From Opisthocomus hoazin (lineage: Eukaryota; Chordata; Aves; Opisthocomiformes; Opisthocomidae): DNA of 64,000 nucleotides. A program made the position numbers and the translations under genes. The notes beneath the pieces are model-generated. The model was given only the letters and a program-made list of their open reading frames with translations. It was not told where the DNA came from and did not search any database. Below are positions 55,420-64,000 of this stretch, one piece after another (within the stretch, counting starts at the first letter, position 1; every line of letters begins with the position of its first letter). The stretch spans positions 20,168,518 through 20,232,517 of the forward strand of contig NC_134414.1 in NCBI RefSeq assembly GCF_030867145.1, in the 5' to 3' direction.

Positions 55420-56636
55420 ACTATGTGAGCAAACAAGTGGAGGAAAAGAAGGTTATCAGGAGTTGTCAACGTGGATTCACCAAGGGGAAATCATGCTTGA
55501 CCAATCTGATATCTTTCGACGATGGTGTGACTGGCTGGGTAGATGAGGGGAGATCAGTGGATGTTGTCTACCTCGACTTCAGCAAGGCTTTTGACACGGT
55601 CTCCCATAACATCCTCCTAGGGAAGCTCAGGAAGTGTGGACTGGATGAGTGGTCAGTGAGGTGGATTGAGAACTGGCTGAATGGCAGAACTCAGAGGGTT
55701 GTCATCAGCGGCGCTGAGTCTAGTTGGAGGCCGGTAACTAGTGGTGTCCCTCAGGGGTCCGTACTGGGCCCAGTCTTGTTCATCTTCTTCATCAATGACC
55801 TGGATGAAGAGTTAGAATGTAGCCTCAGCAAGTTTGCTGATGACACCGCACTGGGAGGAGTGGTAGATACACTAGCAGGCTGTGCTGCCATTCAGCGAGA
55901 CCTGGACAGGCTGGAAAGTTGGGCAGAGAGGAACCTGATGAAATTCACCAAGGGCAAGTGCAGGGTCCTTCACCTGGGGAGGAACAACCCCATGCAGCAG
56001 TACAGGCTTGGGGTGGGCCTGCTGGAGAGCAGCTCTGCGGACAGGGACCTGGGTGTGCTGGTGGACGACAGGTTAACCATGAGCCAGCAGTGTGCCCTGG
56101 CTGCCAAGAAGGCCAATGGGATCCTGGGATGCATCAAGAAGAGTGTGGCCAGTAGGTCAAGGGAGGTTCTCCTTCCCCTCTACTCTGCCCTAGTGAGGCC
56201 TCATCTGGAGTCCTGTGTCCAGTTCTGGGCTCCCCACTTCAAGAAAGATGAAGAGCTACTGGAGAGAGTCCAGCAGAGGACTACAAAGATGATGAGGGGA
56301 CTGGAGCGTCTCTCCTCTGAGGAGAGGCTGAGGGAGATGGTCTTGTTCAGCCTGAAGAAGAGAAGGCTGCGAGGGGACCTAATAAATGCTTATAAATATC
56401 TGAAGGGTGGGTGGCAGGAGGATGGGGCCAAACTCTTTTCAGAGGTGACCAGCAACAGGACAAGGGGCAACGGGCACAAACTGAAACACAGGAAGTTCCA
56501 TCTGAACACGAGGAAGAGCTTCTTCCCTCTGAGGGTGACGGAGCACTGGAACAGGCTGCCCAGGGAGGTTGTGGAGTTTCCTTCTCTGGAGATATTCAAG
56601 ACCCGCCTGGACAAGGTCCTGTGCAGCCTGCTGTAG
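55323..56636 (+). pseudogene. CR1 ORF2 remnant, open 437-codon frame: RT palm and C-terminal region
   Basis: CR1 ORF2 normally encodes an AP-like endonuclease followed by reverse transcriptase, used for target-primed retrotransposition in the nucleus. This copy keeps only the RT from the [10 protein letters not shown] region onward. Visible motifs are [12 protein letters not shown] (residues 51-62), [13 protein letters not shown] (81-93, motif A with Asp85), [10 protein letters not shown] (141-150, motif B), and FADD (171-174, motif C with Asp173 and Asp174). Next come [13 protein letters not shown], then the conserved [20 protein letters not shown] block, and the end [13 protein letters not shown]. 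Residues 1 to about 30 are probably flanking sequence read through, since CR1 similarity starts near codon 32. The endonuclease and RT fingers are absent (5' truncation), so the product cannot be active alone. The absence of stops over more than 400 codons points to a fairly recent insertion. Confidence 0.93.
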
Positions 56637-56716
56637 GTGACACTACTTTGGCAGGGGGGTTGGACAAGATGACGCACAGAGGTCCCTTCCAACCCCTGCC
56701 ATTCTGTGATTCAGTG
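55420..56716 (+). mobile_element. CR1 LINE, 5'-truncated, sense to GRIA4
   Basis: The body begins near 55420. The stop at 56634-56636 is followed by a CR1 3' UTR (ggcaggggggttggacaaga, then cagaggtcccttccaacccc) and the terminal octamers ccattctgtgattcagtg, ending about 56716. There is no poly(A) tail, as expected for CR1. The RT C-terminus and 3' UTR are close to those of the 23.65 kb copy. A minus-strand frame within (56390-56692) is the antisense shadow of the same element. Confidence 0.93.
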
Positions 56717-59700
56717 AGAAAGGAATCACGTAGTCCATCCAAGGCATCCAGTTTCTTATGCAACGTCTTAAAGTAGTGTGAAGAAAATGAACCGTTTCCC
56801 AAGATCTCTTCTGTTTGAGTGAGAGCCATGGTCAAAGGCTCTGTGAAGAATGTCTGTTGGTACCTGGGTACCAAGGTAATAGGGGACTCTTCCAGCAGGC
56901 CCCAGACTTTCTTTGTGTCCACTTACATTGCTACTTAGGCATGTGAAATGAGCTGAGAATGGGCATCGCCAACAAGATGACTTGTGGCAATGTCCACTGG
57001 GATCTTGGGTCACATCTGTCACTGTACTTTGCTCTGCCATATCTTTCTGCAGCTCAGAAAAGACTGCTCTTACAGCTGAGAATAATCCTTCCTTTAGGTG
57101 ATGTTTCTGTCTTTACATAACCCTTCTTACATGACTTCAGTCGTCATAAACTGTGAAATATATTCCTTCAGCACTGGAAGAAGACTTGAAAATGTATCTG
57201 TTACTGGTCCCAATTCAGACTGTGGGAATGCAGCAGGCTGGTAGCTGCAGAACTGTCCCGGCAGTTAAATCTGTATCTGTCAAAGCTGATGTTTCGTTTC
57301 TCTATACATTTCTATATTCACATCTCCAAACGTGGAAGCTGTATATTAGAGTTATGAGAGTCTGTAATCACAGTTTTGTACTTTGGACTTGAAAGCTTAG
57401 GACAGTTCTGGACTAGGCTTTTCATCTTGGACAGGCTGTATCCAAGTCTTACCCTGCATGGCTATGTGTGGTTCATATCTGTAACACTTGCACAGCCAGC
57501 AAAGCTGAATCAAGTTCTCGTTAGTGATCACTGAGTAGAAGATTTATGACTAGAACTTAGTGTACAGTCAAGATTAAGTAGGTTTTAGCTATACTCATGC
57601 ATATACATTTCATCTGATACTTTATCACTAGAGATATGAACTGAGACAACTTAAATCAATGAAAAGTTATATGTGATAATACAACATAGCTGCTGTCTTT
57701 GGATTTGAATGCAAGTTGCAGACCCTCAGCACGCATAGTGTTCGCGTGGGAAAGATGGAGGTTTGTTGAGTGCGATGTGTGGGTTTTTGTGGCAGGAGGT
57801 ATTCCTGAGGTTCTCCTGAGAGTTTTCCCATAGCGCATGTGAGTGTGGAGCTGACGAGGTATCTTATGACCCTATGTTGGCATACATAGCTCAAAGAGGT
57901 AAAAAGTTAATGGAAGTGCTTTAGGGTAATGCAAAGGGAAAGATATTTAATTAAGACATACAGCTCTGTGTGCTGGGCAAACATCTAAATTTGGTCCTGA
58001 AAACAGCACTGAGCAGAGTTTGGGAATTTCTCTCATTTGATGTGGAAAGCCATAACAGTGTCTCTGGACTTCTGAGACTTGAAGTCACACAGGAGGACTA
58101 GAGGGCAGAGTCAGGCAGTTGTTCAGTATGCATTTACAAGCTCGGTTCCAGTCTGATTTAAAATAAACTTGGACCTAGGTGCACTTAACCGTATATCAGT
58201 GCCTCAGTGGGTAATAAATAGCATGGCAGAGATTATTTTTTTCTGCAGAGCCTTTCTGGCCACAGGATTGTATTTGAATAATCTGCTGTAATTTTATTCT
58301 TACTTTTCCCCGGTATGAAATTGTGAAGGGGAAGGAGGAGGAAGATACGTTTTTAATTGTCCCAAACAGAATTATTGCAGTAACTAAATTAACCACTTAT
58401 TTCATAATTATAACTGATGCAAACTATTGATGATGGCTTTAAAACAGGAATGTATAGTAGTTTATTTAGCATCTCTTTCTTTAAGATGCCTTAAGCTACT
58501 AGAAAAATTATTTACTATGTCACAAAATTTCCTGCCTTATTAGTTAAAGGAAAATATTTCCCTACAGATATTTTCACATGTAATGCTATTTCCCATATTT
58601 CACAGGCTGTTTGCAGTTTAAACTTAATCATATTTGCCTCTGTCACTAAGGCTTTTTAGAAGTACCTTAGAGATTTAGATCTTATTTGGATATTTATAGC
58701 ATAATTAGATTTGACATAGCAGACTTTGTTTATCTCAGTTAAAGCCTAAAGGCTTGATTCTGATCAGAGATTTGCAGAGGCATAGCACCAAATTTGGAAT
58801 AAACTCTGTATCAGAGATGCTAATAGCAGTCTCTGTCCAAAATAGTTACTCTGCTTTCCTCCTGTCTCCTAAAATGTGTTAGGTTGGAAAGATGCATTTG
58901 TATTTTTTTGAGAATGAGATAACGGCAGGAAGTGGAGCCTGTCTGCGGGACTTTAGTCTTTTGTCCTGGTGCTCTCTATGTATATTATTGCATAGCTAAC
59001 ATATGAATAGATGTTATTTACTGGAATAAATATGGTTGTGAATCTTGAATATGCTCTGCCACAAAGAGACCCAGTCACCTGTACTTTTGCTTTGTATTTT
59101 TTCTCTCTATTTTTAATAATGCAGAGATCCAGATATAAAGTTCAGCATTCCTGGAAAGTCAGTCTGGACTGCTGATTCTCGCCAGACAACTTTATTCTCA
59201 CAAATCAATGAATTAATCATCGCCAAGAATTTTTAGTTTACCCCCAGTAAATGAAAAATATTTTTTGTTGTCTTTCTTCACATGCATTCTCCAAAGATAA
59301 CTCTAGGCGTGTGGCTGCCATGAATCCACACCTTTCTTTTTGCTTTAAAAAAGTTTGGTATGGTCATACCCCTCTGTAGATACTCCCCATAGCACTACAG
59401 CTAGAGCTGTAGTACTAGAAAGAGTATTGCCATACGTATTGGCAGGTGAAACATCGATTCTTACTGCAGAGTCATTTATGTTTGGAGCGCACTGAATTAC
59501 AATATGGAAAATGTTATATTTCGTTCTCTTCCATGTGTTGGCTAAACTCTGTCATCATCCTCTCCCCAGACACATATTTTCATCAAGAGATTTGGTGAAG
59601 TGCTATTATCTGTCACCAAGCTGGTTTGCCACGTCGGTTGTGAAGGCTGGTCATGTTTGAAAGCAGGAACACTTAGCTGGCACACAGTGGAAGAAGCATG

Positions 59701-59979
59701 GGGAACCTTCCCGTCTTCAGCTCCAAGAACAGAGTATACGACAGGAAAACCCTGGTGTAAATAGGTTCCCATGTGTACTGCTTTCGTTTGAAACCCTAAA
59801 ATATATTTACCAGAAGATCAGAGCTGGGACTCCAGCTCAGAGGTGGGCCACTTTGTACTCTAGCCAGCCTTTGCTGTTCTCTAATTTAGCTGTTGTGTAA
59901 TGCAACATACAGACTCCAGTTGTTAGGAAATTTATTTCGGCTTTATAGTAGTCTATTTGTGGCATATGAACCCAACTAA
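56717..59979. other. Intron 2 segment, nothing recognised
   Basis: AT-rich intron between two CR1 loci. No exon, RNA gene or clear repeat was recognised. Near 58750-58830 there is faint resemblance to old amniote repeats (gcttgattctgatcagagat). Confidence 0.5.
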
Positions 59980-59986
59980 GAAGAGG

Positions 59987-60415
59987 TGATGGGTGATAGC
60001 AGTAGGCAACTCTTGTCTGAGAGGTATGGAGGCACCCATTTGCCGACCTGATGCACTCTCTGGAGAGGTGTGGACTTACCGGGGGCTCGTATCAGGGATG
60101 TCACCGAGAGACTGCCAAGCCTCATACAGTCCACTGGCTATTATCTGCTGCTGTTTTTTTCACCAACGATACAGCCAGGAGCAGCCTGAAGAGTATCAAG
60201 AAGGATTACAGAGCCCTGGGAGTGACGGTAAGGGACTCTGAAGCACATGTAGTTTTCTTGTCAGTCCTCCCGGTTGAAGGGAGGGGGTTTGAAAGGGCCA
60301 GTCAAATCTGGCAAGTGAACAAATGATTACAGGACTGGTGCCACAGCCAGGAGTTCAGCTGCTTAGACCACTGGACTCGCTTTGAGAAACCTGGTCTAAT
60401 GGGGTCCATCTGCCA
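59987..60415 (+). pseudogene. CR1 ORF1 remnant, esterase-like (SGNH-type) region
   Basis: Frames read VIAVGNSCLRGMEAPICRPD, then after a frameshift TARSSLKSIKKDYRALG, then HVVFLSVLPVEGRGFERA and SQIWQVNK. This order matches the esterase-type domain of CR1 ORF1. The VGNS stretch sits where SGNH esterases have their Gly-Asp-Ser block, with Asn instead of Asp. At least one frameshift (between about 60080 and 60165) and stops break the frame. Confidence 0.7.
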
Positions 60416-60420
60416 GAGAA

Positions 60421-61055
60421 TCACAGAATCATAGAATCACTAAGGTTGGAAAAGACCTCTAAGATCATCAAGTCCAACCGCCAACCCAACACCACCATGC
60501 CTGCTAAACCATGTCCTGAAATGCCACATCTACACGCTTTTTTTAACACCTCCGGGGATGGTGACACAACCACCTCCCTGGGCAGCCTGTTCCAATGCCT
60601 GACCCCTCTTTCAGTAAAGAAATTTTTCCTAATATCCAATATAAACCTCCCCTGACGCAGCCTGAGGCCATTTCCTCTAGTTCTATCACTAGTTACCTGG
60701 GAGAAGAGACAAACAACTGCCTCACTACAACCTCTTTCAGGTAGTTGTAGAGAGCAGTAAGGTCTCCCCTCAGCCTCCTCTTCTCCACACTAAACAGCCC
60801 AAGCTCCCTCAGCGGTCCTCATAAGACTTGTTCTCTAGACCCCTCACCAGCCTCGTTGCCCTGCTCTGGACACACTCCAGCAACTCAATGTCCTTCTTGT
60901 AATGAGGGGCCCAAAACTGAACACAGTACGTGAGGTGCGACCTCACCAGTGCCGATCACAGGATCACGATCACCTCCCTACTCCTGCTGGCCACACTATT
61001 CCTGATACAAGCCAGGATGCTGTTGGCCTTCTTGTCCACCTGGGCACATTGCTTC
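60421..61055 (-). mobile_element. CR1 LINE (different subfamily), minus strand, inserted in the 60 kb CR1
   Basis: The 3' end is at 60421 (plus: tcacagaatcatagaatcac, three octamers), followed by a UTR of the type ctaagatcatcaagtccaac. The ORF2 C-terminus is in pieces on the minus strand: [20 protein letters not shown], then [12 protein letters not shown] at 60540-60639, and further up the equivalents of the palm C-terminal block to about 61055. Truncated at 5'. The 3' UTR and octamer pattern differ from the 23.65/55.4 kb copies, indicating another CR1 subfamily. The flanks ccagagaa (left) and cccagaa (right) may be a short target duplication or microhomology. Confidence 0.88.
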
Positions 61056-61254
61056 CCAGAAGGGGAAGACCATCTTCAGTCATAGGCTTGCCAGGCTGGT
61101 CAAGATGCCTGGGGAGACCTCAATCCATGCCACTGCTACCAGGCTGATGCTGGTGGCAGCAATAGATGCCCAGAGCCTGGAGAAAGATCACAGGTCAGCA
61201 GGAGAGCACCTGAGGAGATGCACAAAGGAACTCCAGGCAGTAAGTCAGCTTCAT

Positions 61255-61323
61255 GGACTAGATGATCTCCAGAGGTCCCTTCCAATCCCCACCATTCTGT
61301 TATTGCGTGATTCTGTGATTCAT
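61255..61323 (+). mobile_element. Very short CR1 3' tail, plus strand, nested in the 60 kb CR1
   Basis: The stretch from gactagatgatctccagagg through tcccttccaatccccaccat to ttctgttattgcgtgattctgtgattc is a CR1 3' UTR end with terminal octamers, only about 70 bases long. It is flanked by ttcat at 61250-61254 and 61319-61323, after which endonuclease-side CR1 sequence resumes (tgggggcccaatttaaatgc). The repeat could be a target duplication or chance, because the CR1 tail itself ends in ttc. Confidence 0.75.
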
Positions 61324-61329
61324 TGGGGG

Positions 61330-62170
61330 CCCAATTTAAATGCCTCTACACAAATGTGCGCAGCATAGGGAATAAATAAGAGGAGTTATAGACGTGCACA
61401 TGCCTGCAGGTCTATGATCTTATTGGTATCATGGAGACGTGGTGGGATGGCTCCTATGACTGGAGTGTTGGAATGGAAGGATACAGGCCATTTAAGAAGG
61501 ACAGGCAGGGGAGACAAGGAGGGGGTGTCGCCCTCTATGTCAATGACCAGCTGGAGTGCATGGAGCTCTGCCTGGGGACTGATGAGGAGCCAACGGAGAG
61601 CTTATGGGTCAGGATTAAAGGCAGGACAGGGACAGGTGACCTTATAGTGGGGGTCTGCTACAGACCAGGCCACCATACCAGAAAGACTGAGTGGATGAGG
61701 CCCTCTGTAGGGAGATAGGAGCAGCCTCACGTTCACAAGCCCTGGTCCTCATGGAGGACTTCAGCCACCGCAATATCTATTGGAGGGACAACACAGCAGA
61801 ACTTAAGCAATCCAGGAGGTTCCTGAAAATGACAGAGGAGTAAACAAGGAGAGGTGCTATGCTGGATCTTGTTCTCACCAATAAGGAGGCACTGGTGGGG
61901 AATGTGAAGCTCAAAGGCCACCTTGGTTGCAGTGACCGTGAAATGGTGGAGTTAGGGCAGCGAGGAGGGTGCACAGCAAGCTCCTACCCTTGACTTCAGT
62001 AGAGCAGACTTTGGCCTCTTCAGGGATATTCTGGGTAGACTACCATCAGATAAAGCCCTGGAGGGAAGAGAGGCCCAAGAAAGCTGGTTAATATTCCAGA
62101 ATCACCTCATCCAAGCTCAGGGGCAATGCATCACAACAAAGAGGAGGTCAGGCAAAAAGATCAGGAGGCC
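61330..62170 (+). pseudogene. CR1 ORF2 endonuclease (APE-like) domain, broken
   Basis: Pieces in order: CLYTNVRSIGNK (61342-61377), then IMETWWDGSYDW (from 61427; the Glu of ETWW is a catalytic residue), then GGGVALYVNDQLECMEL and GDLIVGVCYRPG. After a frameshift come MEDFSHRNIYW (61751-61783, normally GDFN-type; Gly to Glu and Asn to Ser here) and CSDREMVEL (61928-61954). The catalytic SDH motif of AP endonucleases reads SDR here, so the active-site His is lost. Stops occur near 61376 and 61393 and at 61841, with at least one frameshift near 61680-61720. Clearly inactive. Confidence 0.8.
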
Positions 62171-62177
62171 TGCACGA

Positions 62178-63843
62178 ATGAACAAGGAGCTCCTGGACAA
62201 ACTCAGATACAATAAGGAAGCCTCCAGAAGGTGGAAGCAAGGACAGGTAGCCTGGAAGGAATATAGAGATATTGTCCAAGCAGCCAGGGATCAGGTTAGG
62301 AAAGCTAAAGCCCTGATAGAATTACATCTGTCCATGGACATCAAGGGCAACAAGAAAAGCTTTTGTAGGTATGTTGGTGATAAAAGGAAGACTAGGGAAA
62401 ATGAGGGCCCTCTCTGGAAGGGAACATGAGACCTGGTTACTCGGGATATGGAGAAGGCTGAGGTGCTCAATGACTTTTTTGCCTCAGTCTTCACAAGCAA
62501 GTGCACCCAAGTTGCAGAAGGCAAAGGCAGGGACTGGGAGAATGAAGAACCACTCACTGTAGAAGATCAGGTTCAAGACCATCTAAAGAACCTGAATGTG
62601 TACAAGTCCATGGGATCTGATCAGATGCATCTGCATGTCCTGAGGGAACTGGCAGACGAAGTTATTAAACCATTATCGATCATGTATGAAAAAATCATGG
62701 CAGTCAGGTAAAGTTCCCACTGACTGGAAAAGGGGAAACATAACGCCCATTTTTAAAAAGGGTAAAAAGGAAGACCTGGGGAACTACAAGCCAGTCAGTC
62801 TCACCTCTGTGCCCAGCAAGATTATGGAGCAGATCCTCCTGGAATCTATGCTAAGGCACTTGGAAAATAAGGAGGTAACTGGTGACAGCCAACATGGCTT
62901 CACTAAGGGCAAAGCGTGCCTGACAAATTTGCTGGCCTTCTATGACGGGGTTACTGTGTTGGTGGATAAGGGAAAGGCAACTGAGGTCATCCACCTGGAC
63001 TTGTGCAAAGCATTTGACACTGTCCCACACAACATTCTTTTCTCTAAATTGGAGAGACATGGATCTGATGGATGGACCACTCGGTGGATAAGGAATTAGC
63101 TGGATGATTGCAATCAAAGTGTTGCTGTCAAAGGCTCGATGTCCAGTGATGAGTGGCGTTCCTCAGCGGTCGATATTGGGACTGGCGCTGTTTAACATCT
63201 TTGTTAGTAACATGGACAGAGGGATTGAGTGCACCCTCAGCAAGTCTGCAGATGACACCAAGCTGTGTGGTGCGGTTGACATGCTGGAGGGAAGGGATGC
63301 CATCCAGAGGGACCTTGACGGGCCTGAGAGGTGGGCCCGTGTGAACCTCATGAAGTTCAACAAGGTCAAGTGCAAGGTCCTGCACCCGGGTTGAGGCAAT
63401 CCCAAGCACAAATGCAGGCTGGGGGATGAAGGAATTGACAGCAGCCCTGCTGAGAAGGACTTGGGAATGCTGATTGACAAGAAGTTCGACATGACCGGGC
63501 AATGTGTGCTGGTAGCCCAGAAAGCCAACCACATCCTGGGCTGCATCTAAAGAATTGTAGCCAGCAGGTCAAGGGAGGTGATTCTGCCCCTCTACTCTGC
63601 TCTGGTGAGACCCCACCTGGAGTCCTGTGTCCAGCTCTGGAGCCCTCAGCACAGGAAAGGCATTGATATGCTGGAACGGGTCTTGAGGAGGGCCACAATG
63701 ATCAGAGGGATGGAGCACCTCTGTTATGAGGGAAAAGAGTTGGGGCTGTTCAGCCTGGAGAAGAGAAGCCTCGGGAGGGACCTTATAGCAGCCTTCCAGT
63801 ACCTGAAGATGCCTACAGGAAAGGTGAAGAGGGACTTCTAACA
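62178..63843 (+). pseudogene. CR1 ORF2 linker and reverse transcriptase, broken
   Basis: The frame runs [20 protein letters not shown] to [20 protein letters not shown], a stop at 62427-62429, then [20 protein letters not shown] and [21 protein letters not shown] frameshift near 62700 leads to [40 protein letters not shown] and [16 protein letters not shown] (motif A). A stop follows at 63097-63099, then another frameshift to [15 protein letters not shown] (motif B, Gly to Arg change). The FADD motif C reads SADD at 63245-63256. Two more stops follow (63392-63394 and 63548-63550), then the [20 protein letters not shown] block. The domain is inactive. Similarity continues to the window edge. 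Confidence 0.85.
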
Positions 63844-64000
63844 AGGACATGTAGTGGTAGGACAAGGGGTAATGTCTTCAAGCTGAAAGAGGGTAGATGT
63901 AGATTAGATATAAGGAAGAAGAAATTTTTTACGATGAGAGTGGTGAGGCGCTGGCACAGGTTGCCCAGAGAAGTTGTGGATGTCCCCTCCCTGGAAGTGT

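Larger units (their letters stand above)
59980..64000 (+). mobile_element. Long decayed CR1 LINE, split by two younger CR1 insertions, continues past the window
   Basis: Pieces of one CR1 appear in the right order on the plus strand: ORF1 esterase-like region (59987-60415), its continuation from 61056, ORF2 endonuclease (about 61330-62170), linker, and RT (about 62430 to beyond 64000). Frameshifts and stops are frequent. Host sequence resumes on the right of the first insert within the same motif where it stopped on the left: the left side ends tctgccagagaa and the right side starts cccagaaggggaagac, against a continuous form in intact CR1 as I remember it. The copy is older than its two inserts. 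Confidence 0.9.

Overview
The window is bird nuclear DNA. It carries CR1 (chicken repeat 1) LINEs with the typical 3' end built on ATTCTGTG-like octamers, avian-type ERV long terminal repeats, old decayed amniote repeats, and one vertebrate gene with GT-AG introns. Which bird cannot be read from the sequence. The ERV families look like those common in Neoaves, but that is an inference from memory. Nothing suggests a prokaryote or virus, and there are no operons, CRISPR arrays, rRNAs or convincing tRNAs. // Layout: 1-11.6 kb is upstream flank, mostly AT-rich unique sequence. It holds a fragment of an LTR at the very start, old CR1/L3-like fragments (about 5.8-6.3 kb and 10.1-10.3 kb), an old amniote repeat (7.2 kb) and a nearly complete solo LTR (8690-9679). 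11.63-13.14 kb is a strong CpG island with the promoter, 5' leader and first coding exon of GRIA4, the AMPA-type glutamate receptor subunit GluA4. Exon 1 (coding 12653-12740) and exon 2 (13873-14031) encode the signal peptide and the start of the amino-terminal domain. Exon 3 was not found, so 14032 to the window end is read as intron 2, at least 50 kb long. // Inside this intron are a 5'-truncated CR1 on the minus strand (23650-24147), a minus-strand solo LTR (42461-43090), and a plus-strand CR1 with an open 437-codon reading frame covering the RT palm and C-terminal region (to 56716). From about 59980 to the window edge there is a decayed long CR1 with ORF1, endonuclease and reverse transcriptase remnants, itself split by two later CR1 insertions. 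// The only host gene supported is GRIA4. The retroelement reading frames are selfish or decayed sequences and do not form a pathway with it. I found no convincing undescribed biological system. The most useful leads are the structure of the GRIA4 promoter and leader (AT block in a GC island, G-runs, a 9-bp hairpin, two short upstream ORFs), the CR1-in-CR1 nest, an unusual extra segment inside the 42.5 kb LTR, and two small CpG-rich patches in the intron.
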